The position numbers and the translations under genes were made by a program. Source: CAVSRC01 sp963750065 (GTDB taxonomy: Bacteria > Pseudomonadota > Alphaproteobacteria > Rhizobiales > Kaistiaceae). From it: a stretch of DNA of 64,000 bases. Position 1 is the first letter of the stretch; every line of letters starts with the position of its first letter. This document shows, in pieces, positions 26,822 to 36,788 of this stretch. The notes below the pieces were generated by a model. That model did no database searches. It was given only the letters and a program-made list of their open reading frames with translations, and was not told the DNA's origin. The stretch is from assembly GCA_963750065.1 (NCBI GenBank), contig CAVVPK010000050.1:1-64000 (forward strand). Direction: 5' to 3'.

Positions 26822-26926
26822 TTCGGTTCATCTCCTCATGGTCCGGCACATGCACTGGACTGGCTGCGCGGTCATGCCATCTCTGGTAATGTTTCATCAA
26901 CCATCGCGTAACAGCCGGAGCCCTCC

Positions 26927-27550
26927 TTGAGCGACCCGTCGGACAATACATCCGGGAAAGCGCGCAGCCTGCGCGACACCATCCGCGCTGTGCGCACGGC
27001 CGAGACCGAGCGCGCCGACGTCGTTGTCGAACTGCGCGACGCGGAGCGGGCGCGGCTGGAGCTGCTCGCCGAGGAGCTGCGCGGCGTCTTCGCGGAGGTC
27101 CCGGCCGAGGACGACCAGTTCATCTTCGCCGTGGCGCCAGGCACGCCGCCGCGGCTGTGGATCGACATGACCGCCTTCGTGGTGATGGGGCGCGACCGGC
27201 GCATCTATCGCTTCCTCAAGGACACCCGCTTGGGCCGCACGATCATCGTCGAAAGCGCCGAGCTTGCCGACGTCGCCGATACCATTACCCACTATGTCGC
27301 CGAACGCATCATCGAGCGCGAGCGCGCCATCGAGGGCGACTGGCTGATCAAGAGGGTGATGCGCGACGAGAAGGAGCGCCGGCAGGAGGCGCGGCAGGTC
27401 GTGGCCGCGGCGGCCGAGGCCGTCGCCGCTCCGGCGCGGCCGCCGGTCCGCGTCGACTCCCGCTATCTCGGCTGGCTGGTGGCCGCTCTTCTGGGCGGCA
27501 TCCTGATCGGCGCGGTGGTGCTGTTCGCCTACGCCTGGATGCAGGTGTAG
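26927..27550 (+). CDS. Conserved hypothetical protein with C-terminal membrane anchor
   Basis: A 207-residue protein I do not recognise by name. The N-terminal half is charged with likely coiled-coil (RAVRTAETERADVVVELRD, RARLELLAEELR). The middle contains a compact domain with TPPRLWIDMTAFVVMGRDRR and a helix of alternating charge (AERIIERERAIEGDW). A proline/alanine linker leads to one strong membrane helix (LVAALLGGILIGAVVLFAYAW) at the very C-terminus, so the protein is probably tail-anchored with a cytoplasmic domain. The start is a TTG with GGAG upstream. It ends 13 bases before a convergent phosphoesterase gene. Confidence 0.7.
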   Translation: MSDPSDNTSGKARSLRDTIRAVRTAETERADVVVELRDAERARLELLAEELRGVFAEVPAEDDQFIFAVAPGTPPRLWIDMTAFVVMGRDRRIYRFLKDTRLGRTIIVESAELADVADTITHYVAERIIERERAIEGDWLIKRVMRDEKERRQEARQVVAAAAEAVAAPARPPVRVDSRYLGWLVAALLGGILIGAVVLFAYAWMQV

Positions 27551-27563
27551 CGCGGCGTTCGTT

Positions 27564-28481
27564 CTACTTTGAACCTGGCACGGCGAGCACCCGTTCCAGC
27601 CGCGTCTCGACGGCGCCGGCCTCGGTCACCGCGCGTTCACGAAGCATCAGGCGCCATGTACCGGGCTCCCCCTCGATTTCGAAGAGATTGTAGCCGCCGC
27701 CACCATGGTGCGGGCGCGGCTTGAGCGAGGTTGCCGTCGCGCCGATGACCGGCACGGGCCCGAGCGGACCGGGGACGGCCATCACGCTAGTGCGGTGATT
27801 GTGGCCGTGGAGCACGAGTTCGGCACCATGCTCGGCGATCACCGCGCGCACGCGGGCTGCGTCGACCAGGCGGCGCATGCGTGTCGCCGCATGGTCGGCC
27901 ACCGGATGATGGATGAGCACGACGCGGAAGAGACCGTCGCGGCCGGTCTTCGCCAGCAGCGATCCCAGCGCCGCGGCTTGGGGCGCGCCGACGCGGCCGG
28001 TGGCCATGAGGGGTGCGGTCGGCACGGCGGAGGAAACGCCGATCAGGGCCAGTGGGCCGCGCCGGCGGAGGTACGGAAAGACCGACCGCTCGCCCGTCTG
28101 GCCGTCGCCGCAGGCATAATCGCGCCACTGTTCGGTGTAGTCGGCCACGGAGCTGGCGACATAGGCGTCATGGTTGCCGGGGATGACGGTCACGTCATGC
28201 GGCGGCCCCAGCGTCTCCAGCCAGGCGCGGGCCTGCCGGTATTCCGCCGGCAGGCCGAGATTGACCAGGTCGCCGGTTACCGCGATCTGGTCCGGCCGGG
28301 CGGCGTGCATGTCGGCGACGAGTGCGGAGAGCACGGCATCGGCATGGATGCGGCCGCGGCTGCGCTGCCAGTTCAGGTAGCCGAGCAGCCGCTTGGAAGC
28401 GAGATCGGCAACTGAAACCTTCGGCAGCGGGCCGAGGTGGACGTCGGAAAACTGGGCGAGCAGCACCATTCCCGCCGGCAT
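27564..28481 (-). CDS. Calcineurin-like metallophosphoesterase
   Basis: A 305-residue metallophosphoesterase with all five signature blocks: FSDVHLG, VTGDLVNLG, VIPGNHDAYV, LIHHPV and LHGHNH. These bind two metals and act on phosphodiesters or monoesters. The family resembles the CpdA/class III cyclic nucleotide phosphodiesterase group, but the 305-residue length and the C-terminal region (ATATSLKPRPHHGGGGYNLF) leave the substrate open. Start may be 28481 (MPAGMVLL) or 28469 (MVLL). Confidence 0.85.
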   Translation of the reverse strand: MPAGMVLLAQFSDVHLGPLPKVSVADLASKRLLGYLNWQRSRGRIHADAVLSALVADMHAARPDQIAVTGDLVNLGLPAEYRQARAWLETLGPPHDVTVIPGNHDAYVASSVADYTEQWRDYACGDGQTGERSVFPYLRRRGPLALIGVSSAVPTAPLMATGRVGAPQAAALGSLLAKTGRDGLFRVVLIHHPVADHAATRMRRLVDAARVRAVIAEHGAELVLHGHNHRTSVMAVPGPLGPVPVIGATATSLKPRPHHGGGGYNLFEIEGEPGTWRLMLRERAVTEAGAVETRLERVLAVPGSK

Positions 28482-28527
28482 AGCCGACGGGGCTCGGGCC
28501 GTAAAGCGGGCCCGGCCGGGAGAGGCG

Positions 28528-28671
28528 CTAGTGGCCGAATTCCATCAGCGTCACGAGGACGTGGCGTTCGCTGTGGTCGATGGCGGGGTGCCAGATGAAG
28601 CGACGGGTCCGGTAGCGCCGGAGAAATCGGGCGAACATGGTTTCCAGCTTTTCGGGAATCGAATCTGCCAT
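28528..28671 (-). CDS. Possible 47-residue small protein
   Basis: A 48-codon frame starting ATG at 28671 with GC-rich third positions, an Arg-rich middle (ARFLRRYRTRRFIWH) and a polar C-terminus ending MEFGH. It lies 46 bases beyond the start of the phosphoesterase gene on the same strand, so the two could share a transcript. No clear ribosome-binding site is visible, and I do not recognise the sequence. It could equally be a gene remnant. Confidence 0.35.
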   Translation of the reverse strand: MADSIPEKLETMFARFLRRYRTRRFIWHPAIDHSERHVLVTLMEFGH

Positions 28672-28759
28672 TGAGCTAGGCTGGCTGCGCCGGGGTTACC
28701 ACTCGTGCCGGCGCAGGTCTCTTATGCGCTTGTCGCATAGCTGGATTGCAAAATCATTA

Positions 28760-29224
28760 ATGATCGTGAACCGTCTTGTCGCACGTAGCTACCTGTTTGT
28801 GTCCCTTTTCAGGCGCGGGATGACGCTCGGCGTCCGCGCTGCGGTCTTCGATGGCGAGGGCCGCGTCTTTCTGGTCAAGCACAGCTACACGCCGGGCTGG
28901 TATCTGCCCGGCGGTGGTGTCGAGCGCGGCGAGACGATGCGCCAAGCGCTCGACCGCGAGCTTATCGAGGAAGCCGGCATCCGGCTTTCCGCGCCGGCCA
29001 CGCTTTACGGCCTCTATCTCAACCGGCGCGTTTCCGCGCGCGACCACGTCGCCCTCTATGTCTGCCGCGAGTGGACCCAGCCGGCACAGCCCAAGGTGCC
29101 CAATCTGGAGATCGTCGCCTGTGGCTTCCATGCGCCCGACGCCCTGCCGGAAGGCACCACCGACGGCACGCGCCGCCGGCTGGCCGAGATCGCTGAAGGG
29201 CTGGCGCCGGCGGCGGAGTGGTAG
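28760..29224 (+). CDS. NUDIX hydrolase
   Basis: A 154-residue NUDIX hydrolase. The catalytic box is complete: GGGVERGETMRQALDREL continuing into IEEAGI, giving G-x5-E-x7-REL-x-EE-x-G. The preceding VFLVKHSYTPGWYLPGGG strand is typical of nucleoside-diphosphate-sugar or ADP-ribose-type family members with a short hydrophobic N-terminus (SYLFVSLFRRGMTLGVRA). Start 28760 (MIVNRL) is favoured by length; an in-frame ATG at 28724 has a slightly better upstream AGG. Substrate unknown. Confidence 0.85.
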   Translation: MIVNRLVARSYLFVSLFRRGMTLGVRAAVFDGEGRVFLVKHSYTPGWYLPGGGVERGETMRQALDRELIEEAGIRLSAPATLYGLYLNRRVSARDHVALYVCREWTQPAQPKVPNLEIVACGFHAPDALPEGTTDGTRRRLAEIAEGLAPAAEW

Positions 29225-29435
29225 ATACACGCCGCGCTGGACGGCCGGGGCGCGATCGTGCTATCGGCGCGTTCCGGAGGAAACCGCGCAATGACCGCCA
29301 GGACCGGACTGCGACGACGAGCCGGGCGACGTGACTTCGGGTCACGTTCTGCCGCCATCCGGCCGTCGGCGCGCGCCCTTTAGGCGAGACAAGCGAGCAG
29401 GCCGGATCGTTCCGATCCTTTTTCCGGGCCTTGCC

Positions 29436-29954
29436 ATGTCACCCACGATCTTCGCTTACCGGCTGGAACAGCCGGCCGACGTTCCGACCATCGACTCCCT
29501 TCACGCCAGCCTGTTCGGACCTGAACGCTTCAAGCGCGCTGCCTATGCGCTGCGCGATGGCGTGCCGCCGGACCCGACGCTCTCATTCGTTGCCACGGTG
29601 GAGACGCGGCTCGCCGCCTCGGTGCGCATGACGCCGATCTTGATCGGCGGCCGCCCGGCGCTGCTTCTCGGGCCCCTGGTCGTCGATCCGCGTTTCAAGG
29701 GGCAGGGGGCCGGACGCACGCTGGTGCGCATGACCTGCGCCGAGGCTCGCCGGCAGGGCCACGGGGTGGTCATGCTGGTCGGCGATCTGCCGTATTACGG
29801 GCCGCTCGGCTTCACCTTTCTCGGCCGCGACGTGATCACGCTGCCGGCCTGGGTCGATCCCGACCGGGTGCTGGTCTGCGGGCTGAGAGAGGGCGCGCTC
29901 ACCGGGCTCGGCGGCGCGGCGGAGAGCGTGCTGGTGCCGGCCGATCGAAAATAA
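29436..29954 (+). CDS. GNAT-family N-acetyltransferase
   Basis: A 172-residue GNAT acetyltransferase. The acetyl-CoA pyrophosphate-binding loop is visible as VVDPRFKGQGAGRTLVRM, and VVMLVGDLPYYGPLGFTFLG is the motif B region shared with the YhbS-like subgroup of predicted acetyltransferases. The ATG at 29436 starts where the domain begins. A perfect palindrome overlaps its end. Substrate unknown. Confidence 0.85.
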   Translation: MSPTIFAYRLEQPADVPTIDSLHASLFGPERFKRAAYALRDGVPPDPTLSFVATVETRLAASVRMTPILIGGRPALLLGPLVVDPRFKGQGAGRTLVRMTCAEARRQGHGVVMLVGDLPYYGPLGFTFLGRDVITLPAWVDPDRVLVCGLREGALTGLGGAAESVLVPADRK

Positions 29955-29955
29955 G

Positions 29956-29970
29956 TGTTGCAATGCAACA
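29956..29970. promoter_or_regulatory. Perfect 15-base palindrome upstream of rhlE
   Basis: TGTTGCA-A-TGCAACA begins 1 base after the GNAT stop codon and lies about 195 bases before the rhlE start. It is an operator-like site for an unidentified repressor; it could control the helicase/infA unit. A chance origin cannot be excluded. Confidence 0.4.
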
Positions 29971-30163
29971 AGTTCGAGGCCATATCTGCGGCGCACGGGC
30001 CGCGTTGCACGAATCCGTCAGTAAAAGACAGATTCCAGCCCGCCGTTTTTCACCAAGACATCGACAGCCCAGGCCACGCGGGGTGTCCAGATGGACCCGC
30101 GATCGCAGGCGCCAGTTTTTCTAGGCACCGCGCCCGCGCTGTATTGAAAGAAACCTGATCCAT

Positions 30164-31510
<1,347 letters not shown>

Positions 31511-31523
31511 GTGAGGAGAGCCA

Positions 31524-31796
31524 GTGGCAAAAGAAGAACTTCTGGAATTCGAGGGGGTGGTGACCGAGGTCCTCCCCGACGGCAACTTTCGCGTCAAGCT
31601 CGACAACGATCACATGATCCTCGCCTACGCGGCGGGGCGCATGCGCAAGAACCGCATCCGCACGCTCGCCGGCGATCGGGTGCGGGTCGAGATGACGCCC
31701 TACGATCTGGAAAAGGGGCGCATCAACTTCCGCCACAAGACAGAGGCGATGGCGCCCTCCGATGCGCCGCGCCGTCCGCAGTTCAAGCGGAAGTAG
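31524..31796 (+). CDS. infA: Translation initiation factor IF-1 (paralogue with C-terminal extension)
   Basis: A single OB-fold protein that binds the 30S A site during initiation. Core motifs are EGVVTEVLPDGNFRVKLDND, AGRMRKNRIRTLAGDRV and VEMTPYDLEKGRI. At 90 residues it is about 18 longer than canonical IF-1 and carries a basic tail rich in Pro and Arg (APRRPQFKRK). GAGGAG lies upstream. Hyphomicrobiales often have two IF-1 genes, and this context next to rhlE suggests the accessory copy. Confidence 0.92.
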   Translation: MAKEELLEFEGVVTEVLPDGNFRVKLDNDHMILAYAAGRMRKNRIRTLAGDRVRVEMTPYDLEKGRINFRHKTEAMAPSDAPRRPQFKRK

Positions 31797-31805
31797 TCAC
31801 CTCCA

Positions 31806-31828
31806 CGCCCGGCGCTTGACGCCGGGCG
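31806..31828. terminator. Stem-loop between convergent infA and VWA-protein genes
   Basis: Perfect 9-bp arms CGCCCGGCG (31806-31814) and CGCCGGGCG (31820-31828) around CTTGA. A second hairpin, GGGACGC (31840-31846)/GCGTCCC (31853-31859), overlaps the end of the opposing gene. No T-run is present, so termination would be Rho-independent only weakly or act by blocking. Confidence 0.5.
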
Positions 31829-31849
31829 GGTGTCTGGCTGGGACGCGCG

Positions 31850-33958
31850 TCAGCGTCCCTCGCGGACCCAGGTTGCGAATGGCAGGCCGAGAAGGGCGAT
31901 AAGCCCGAACAGGCCGGCAATGCCGAACAGCGAGATGAAGCCGGTGAACAGCGGCACGCGGGTGATGCCCTTGAGCACGCTGGCATCGGTCGTGTGCACG
32001 CCGATCCAGTCGCTGCCGCTGAGTGTCACGCTGGAGCGCACCGGAACGATGCGCGGCAGGTCGAGCGTGCCGGAGGTGTCGGCCATGCGGGCGATGCGCC
32101 CGTGGGTCGCCTGTACCAGCGGCGCCAGCCGGTCGGGCGTCGAGATGGCGTCGGCGAATTCTTTGGGGTTGGCCGGGCCGACGCTGGCAAAGGCGTGCTT
32201 GTCGCCCTGGTCGAGGCGATAGAGGCCGATCTCGTCGGCGGCAATCGTCGCCCGCCACAGGCCCGGCTCGGCCGCCGTCAGCGTCACCGTCTCCGTCGCC
32301 CCCGAGGGCTTGCGCACCGTCACAGGGGTGGTGGTGTCGGCCATGGTCTGGCGCTCGATGGTCAGTTCGCCGGCGCGCGCCTTGGCGCGTAGCGCCTCCT
32401 CCTCGAGGTCGGGCTCCTTCATCAGCCAATGCGCCAATCGCCGCAACAGATCGACGTGCGGCCCGCCACCCTCATAGCCGCGCGCCCACAGCCAGGTATT
32501 GTCCGAAAGCAGCAGCGCGACCCGCCCCTTGTCGACGCGGTTCAGCACCAGCAGCGGCTTGTTGTCGGCGCCGTCCATGACGACGTTGCCCTGCGGCTTG
32601 TCGACACCGATGAGGCGAAAGAAGCGCCCCCAGTGCGGCGGGTCGGACTGCGAGCCCTTGAGGTCGCGGGTTACCGGATGGCGCCGCCCGAGATCGGTGA
32701 CGGTCGGGTAGTAGGGCTGCTCGAGCACCTTGCCGGTCGGCGCCGAGGGCAGCACCGGCGCCAGCGGCGTGTCGTAGATCGAATCGGCGCCGGCATAATC
32801 GGGGCCGGCGGCGACCAGCAGCGCACCGCCGTCGCGCACATAGCGGGCGATGTTGTCGAAGTAGAGCAGGGGCAGCACGCCGCGATGCTGGTAGCGGTCG
32901 AGGATGATCAGGTCGAACTGGTGGATCTTCTCCGAGAACAGCTCGCGGGTGGGGAAGGCGATCAGCGACAGCTGGTTGATCGGCGTTCCGTCCTGCTTCT
33001 CCGGCGGGCGCAGGATGGTGAAGTGGACGAGGTCGACCGCAGCGTCGGACTTCAGCAGGTTGCGCCAGGTGCGTTCGCCGGCATGCGGCTCGCCCGAGAC
33101 CAGCAGCACACGCAGGTTCTCGCGGATACCCTCGATGGAGACGACGGCGCGGTTGTTGACCGGCGTCAGCTCGCCGGCAAGCGGCGCCGCCTCGAACTCG
33201 ATGATGTTGGGCCCGCCATGGGCGATGTCGACGACGAACTGGCTGGGCACGCCGGGCAGCACCTTTTCCGTCGACAGGGGGGTGCCGTCGATGTTGACCG
33301 ACACGGTGACCGGCGGGTCATTGCCGGTGATGCCGTCGTCGATGACGCGGAACTTGATTACCTGGCTCTGCTTGACGATGCCGAAGCGCGGCGCGCTGTC
33401 GATGACGATGCGCCGGTCGGTCTCGCCGGCGTGGCCGGAAAGCAGAACGTGCAGCGGTGCGTTCGGCGGCAGGCCGGCCTTGCTGGCGGGAATGTCGTGC
33501 ACCTGGCCGTCGGTCAGCATGATGACGGCGCCGATGCGGTCGGGCGGAACATCGGCAAGCGCGGTCGAAAGCGGGCCGAACAAGTCGGTGCCGTCCACCG
33601 GCCGGCCGCCGATCGAGCCGCCGGCATCGATGCGGCGGACGTCGATGTTGTGGAAGGCGGCGAGCCGTTTGGTCAGCTCGTCGGCGGCCTGGCTGGTCAT
33701 CTTGTCGCGACCGTCCAGCGTCTGGCTGGCGCTGTGGTCGACCACCATGGCGACGACCGTCGACAGCGGCTCGCGCTGCTCGTTGAGGAGCACCGGGTTC
33801 GACAGCGCCAGAAGTAGCGCCAGCGCCGCGGCTAGGCGCAGCCAGGCGCCGCGCATGCGCTTGAGCAGGCCAGGGATGGTGAGCAGCAATGCGAGCGCCG
33901 CGAGGCCGGCGAGCCACGGCCATGGCAACAGCGGCGAGAAGACGAGCGACCAGTTCAT
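31850..33958 (-). CDS. Membrane protein with VWA-like and amidotransferase-like regions
   Basis: A 702-residue protein. Two N-terminal membrane helices (residues about 14-30 and 40-55) precede a VWA-like region with MIDAS-type DHSAS and LTDGQVHD motifs. Further on, LIILDRYQHRGVLPLLYFDN and RYVRDGGALLVAAGPDYAG resemble a glutamine-amidotransferase-like fold, and a final hydrophobic helix (LFTGFISLFGIAGLFGLIAL) anchors the C-terminus. It is the last gene of the MoxR/DUF58/DUF4159 operon, an arrangement thought to act in envelope stress or protein-complex maturation. The exact role is unknown. Confidence 0.75.
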   Translation of the reverse strand: MNWSLVFSPLLPWPWLAGLAALALLLTIPGLLKRMRGAWLRLAAALALLLALSNPVLLNEQREPLSTVVAMVVDHSASQTLDGRDKMTSQAADELTKRLAAFHNIDVRRIDAGGSIGGRPVDGTDLFGPLSTALADVPPDRIGAVIMLTDGQVHDIPASKAGLPPNAPLHVLLSGHAGETDRRIVIDSAPRFGIVKQSQVIKFRVIDDGITGNDPPVTVSVNIDGTPLSTEKVLPGVPSQFVVDIAHGGPNIIEFEAAPLAGELTPVNNRAVVSIEGIRENLRVLLVSGEPHAGERTWRNLLKSDAAVDLVHFTILRPPEKQDGTPINQLSLIAFPTRELFSEKIHQFDLIILDRYQHRGVLPLLYFDNIARYVRDGGALLVAAGPDYAGADSIYDTPLAPVLPSAPTGKVLEQPYYPTVTDLGRRHPVTRDLKGSQSDPPHWGRFFRLIGVDKPQGNVVMDGADNKPLLVLNRVDKGRVALLLSDNTWLWARGYEGGGPHVDLLRRLAHWLMKEPDLEEEALRAKARAGELTIERQTMADTTTPVTVRKPSGATETVTLTAAEPGLWRATIAADEIGLYRLDQGDKHAFASVGPANPKEFADAISTPDRLAPLVQATHGRIARMADTSGTLDLPRIVPVRSSVTLSGSDWIGVHTTDASVLKGITRVPLFTGFISLFGIAGLFGLIALLGLPFATWVREGR

Positions 33959-33998
33959 GGGCGCTCACCATGATTGCCGCGTGCGATCGCCGTGCCAA

Positions 33999-36788
33999 TC
34001 ATTGCCCGAGCCTCTCGAGCAGCGCGGGCACATGCACCTGATCGGCCTTGTAGTTGCCGGTCAGCGTGTACATGACGATGTTGACGCCGGTGCGATAGGC
34101 CATCTCGCGCTGGTGCGGATCGTTGGGCACCGTCGGGAACATGAAGCCGCCGCCGGCGTCGCGCGCCCAGGCGCCGGCAAAGTCGTTCTCGGTGATGAGG
34201 ATGGTCGAAACGCCGTCGCCGGCCTGCGCCGGCCGGTCGGTGCGGTTGCTGTTGTCGCTCGCCTCCACCCACAGCGGCCCGCCGGCATAGCGGCCGGGGA
34301 AATCGTTGAGCAGGTAGAACGCCTTGGTCAGCACATGGTCGGCCGGCACCGGCTGCAGCGGCGGAATGTCGAGATTGGCGAGCATCTCCTTCAGCCGGTC
34401 GGCGGCGGGCGTGCCGGTGAAACTGCCGAAGGTGGTCGAGCGCTCGAGCTGGTCGCGCGTGTCGAACAGCACCGAGCCACCCTGGCGCATGTAGGCGTCG
34501 ATGCGCGCCATCGCTGCCGCTGATGGCATCGGTGTGTCGGGCGCGATCGGCCAGTAGATCAGCGGGAAGAAGGACAGCTCGTCGCGCGCCGGGTCGATGC
34601 CCATGGGATCGCCGGGCTCCAGCGCCGTGCGGTTGGCAAGCACGGTCGACAGGCCGGCGAGCCCCGCCTTGCTGACCGCGTCGATTTGTGGGTCGCCGGT
34701 GATCACATAGGCGAGGTGGGTCTTGGCCACCGCCTCCATGGCGAAGGCGTCGCCGGCCGCATCGGCGCGGGCCTGGGGCGCGAAGGCCAGCGCCGCGCCG
34801 GCAATCGCAGCGATCAGCACGGCGGCGGTTGCCGCGCGCCGGCGGACGTGGAAGGCGCCGTTCAGCCACAGCACCGCAAGCGCATCGAGCATCAGCAGGA
34901 GGAGCGCGAAAGCGAGCAGCCAGGGCGCCAGATCGGTCGGCTTGGCGGTCGGATAGGCGCGCACGCTGACGCCGGTCATCCGTGCGAGGTCGAGGGCGGG
35001 CAGCACCGCCTTGTCGCCCAGCAGGTTGAGGGCGCGGAAGCCCTCCTCGGTGCCGTAGAGGCCGGGCGGATGCTGGATGTTCGGCGTCACCGCGGCGATG
35101 TCGCCGGAGAGCGGCTGGGCCTCGGCGCCTGGGGCGACGAAGCGGCCATAACCGTCGAGCAGGCGATAGGGCGCCACCGGCTGGGAGGCATCGGCGCTCT
35201 TCGCGCCGCCGCCGGTCCCCGACGAGAAGGCGATGATCCGCCGCAGCATGTCGACGAAGGTGCCCGACAGCGGCAGGTTCGACCAGCTGGTGTCGGCGGT
35301 GACGTGGAAGAGGATCAGCCAGCCCTTGCCGAGCGGAGCGGCGGTGACCAGCGGCGTGCCGTCGGCGAGCGCCGCCCAGGTGCGGCCGGCAAGCGCCCCG
35401 TCCGGCTCGGCCAGAACCTGGCGGGTCACGGTCACGTCGTCGGGCACCTTCAGCCCGGCGAAGGGGCTCTTGTCGGAGAAGCTCGCCAGCGGCTGCGGCG
35501 TCTGCCAGGTGAGGCTGCCGCCGAGCGTGCGGTCGCCGTGGCGCAGCGTCACCGGGATCAGCGCATCGGTCGCCGCGGCCAGGCGCGGGCCGGCGAAGCG
35601 CACCAGCACGCCGCCTTTCTGCACCCAGTTGGCGACTTCTTCCTCGACACCGGAGGTCAGGGTGCCGATGTCGGCCATGGCGATCACCGAACAGTTGGCG
35701 TCGATCAGCTCGGGTACAGCCACCGCGGCATTGGCGTTGCGCGGCTCGCGCACGTCGGCGAAGGGCTGAACGGCGCGCGAGATGTAATAGAGCGGCGAAA
35801 GCAGCGGCTGCGCCGCCTCGACGCCGGTGCCAGAGAGCAGGCCGATGCGGCGGCGGCGGAAACGGTCGTCGAGGAGCTGCACGGCGCCGGCGGTATCGGC
35901 GCGGGAGATCTCCAGCCGCGCGATCTCGTTGCGGATCTCGATGGGCAGCGTGATCTTCGCTTCTGTCGATGTTTCATTGGCGGCGAAGGCGAAGGGCGCA
36001 TCGCCGACGACACGGCCCTTGATGTCGCGCGCCGTGACCAGCCCGGCCGCGCCATCGGTCGCAGCACGGCGGATCACCGGCACGGTCAGCGCGTCGGCGC
36101 CGGAGAGCGGCGGCTTCAACCCCATCAGGGAGCTCGCCGTATCGGCGTAGACGCTGACCGGCTCGGAGGCGTGTTGCGCCAGGAGGTTGGCAAAGGCATC
36201 GGCGTCGGGACCGCCGACGCCGTCGGACAGCCACACGATACCGCCGAAGGGCGTCTTCGCCGTCACCTCGGCAAGCGCCGTGGCAAGCTCGGCGCGCTGC
36301 GGTGCCCAGGGCCGCGGCTGCAATGCGTCGAGACGCTTGAGGATTTCACCGGAATCGGCCGGTTGCAGCGACTGGCTGGCGGCGTCAGCAGTGGCAAGCA
36401 GCGAAATCGGCCGGCCGGCGTCCTCGGCCAGCTTCACGATGCGGTGGGCGGTGTCCATGGTCGCCGTCCATTTGGGCGCCGCGGCCCAGCCGTTGTCGAT
36501 GGCGATCAGCAGCGGCCCCTTGCCCGGCGCCACTTCCGCCGTCGGTTTGAACACCGGCCCGGCAAGCGCGAGGATGACGATTGCCGCCAGAGCCAGGCGC
36601 AGCGCCGTCAGCCACCAGGGGCTGGTCGCCGGCTGCTCGTCCTTGTGGGCGATATCGAGCAGCAGACGGGTGGGAGGGAAGTGTTCCAGCCGCGGCTTCG
36701 GCGGCATCAGGCGCAGGAAGTACCAGATCGCCGGCAGGGCCGCGAGCGCCACCAGCATGCCGATATTGGTGAAGGCAAAAGCGGTCAT
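33999..36788 (-). CDS. BatA-N/DUF4159 membrane protein
   Basis: A 929-residue protein. The N-terminus MTAFAFTNIGMLVALAALPA with a second helix at about 60-80 matches the BatA-type aerotolerance N-terminal domain, including the PPKPRLEHFPPTRLL linker. A central VWA-like region carries LLIAIDNGW and GIVWLSDGVGG. Two further helices near residue 620-690 precede a C-terminal DUF4159 domain (THLAYVITGD, SFFPLIYWPI, MRQGGSVLFDTRDQ). The ATG at 36788 overlaps the DUF58 stop by ATGA. The longer frame upstream lies over the DUF58 gene and is not coding. Confidence 0.82.
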   Translation of the reverse strand: MTAFAFTNIGMLVALAALPAIWYFLRLMPPKPRLEHFPPTRLLLDIAHKDEQPATSPWWLTALRLALAAIVILALAGPVFKPTAEVAPGKGPLLIAIDNGWAAAPKWTATMDTAHRIVKLAEDAGRPISLLATADAASQSLQPADSGEILKRLDALQPRPWAPQRAELATALAEVTAKTPFGGIVWLSDGVGGPDADAFANLLAQHASEPVSVYADTASSLMGLKPPLSGADALTVPVIRRAATDGAAGLVTARDIKGRVVGDAPFAFAANETSTEAKITLPIEIRNEIARLEISRADTAGAVQLLDDRFRRRRIGLLSGTGVEAAQPLLSPLYYISRAVQPFADVREPRNANAAVAVPELIDANCSVIAMADIGTLTSGVEEEVANWVQKGGVLVRFAGPRLAAATDALIPVTLRHGDRTLGGSLTWQTPQPLASFSDKSPFAGLKVPDDVTVTRQVLAEPDGALAGRTWAALADGTPLVTAAPLGKGWLILFHVTADTSWSNLPLSGTFVDMLRRIIAFSSGTGGGAKSADASQPVAPYRLLDGYGRFVAPGAEAQPLSGDIAAVTPNIQHPPGLYGTEEGFRALNLLGDKAVLPALDLARMTGVSVRAYPTAKPTDLAPWLLAFALLLLMLDALAVLWLNGAFHVRRRAATAAVLIAAIAGAALAFAPQARADAAGDAFAMEAVAKTHLAYVITGDPQIDAVSKAGLAGLSTVLANRTALEPGDPMGIDPARDELSFFPLIYWPIAPDTPMPSAAAMARIDAYMRQGGSVLFDTRDQLERSTTFGSFTGTPAADRLKEMLANLDIPPLQPVPADHVLTKAFYLLNDFPGRYAGGPLWVEASDNSNRTDRPAQAGDGVSTILITENDFAGAWARDAGGGFMFPTVPNDPHQREMAYRTGVNIVMYTLTGNYKADQVHVPALLERLGQ

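Noticed and set aside
29291..29383. 30-codon ORF with a good GGAGGA ribosome-binding site between the NUDIX and GNAT genes
   Set aside because: The peptide is almost only Arg, Ala, Ser and Gly with CGA-rich codons, unlike genes nearby; likely chance.
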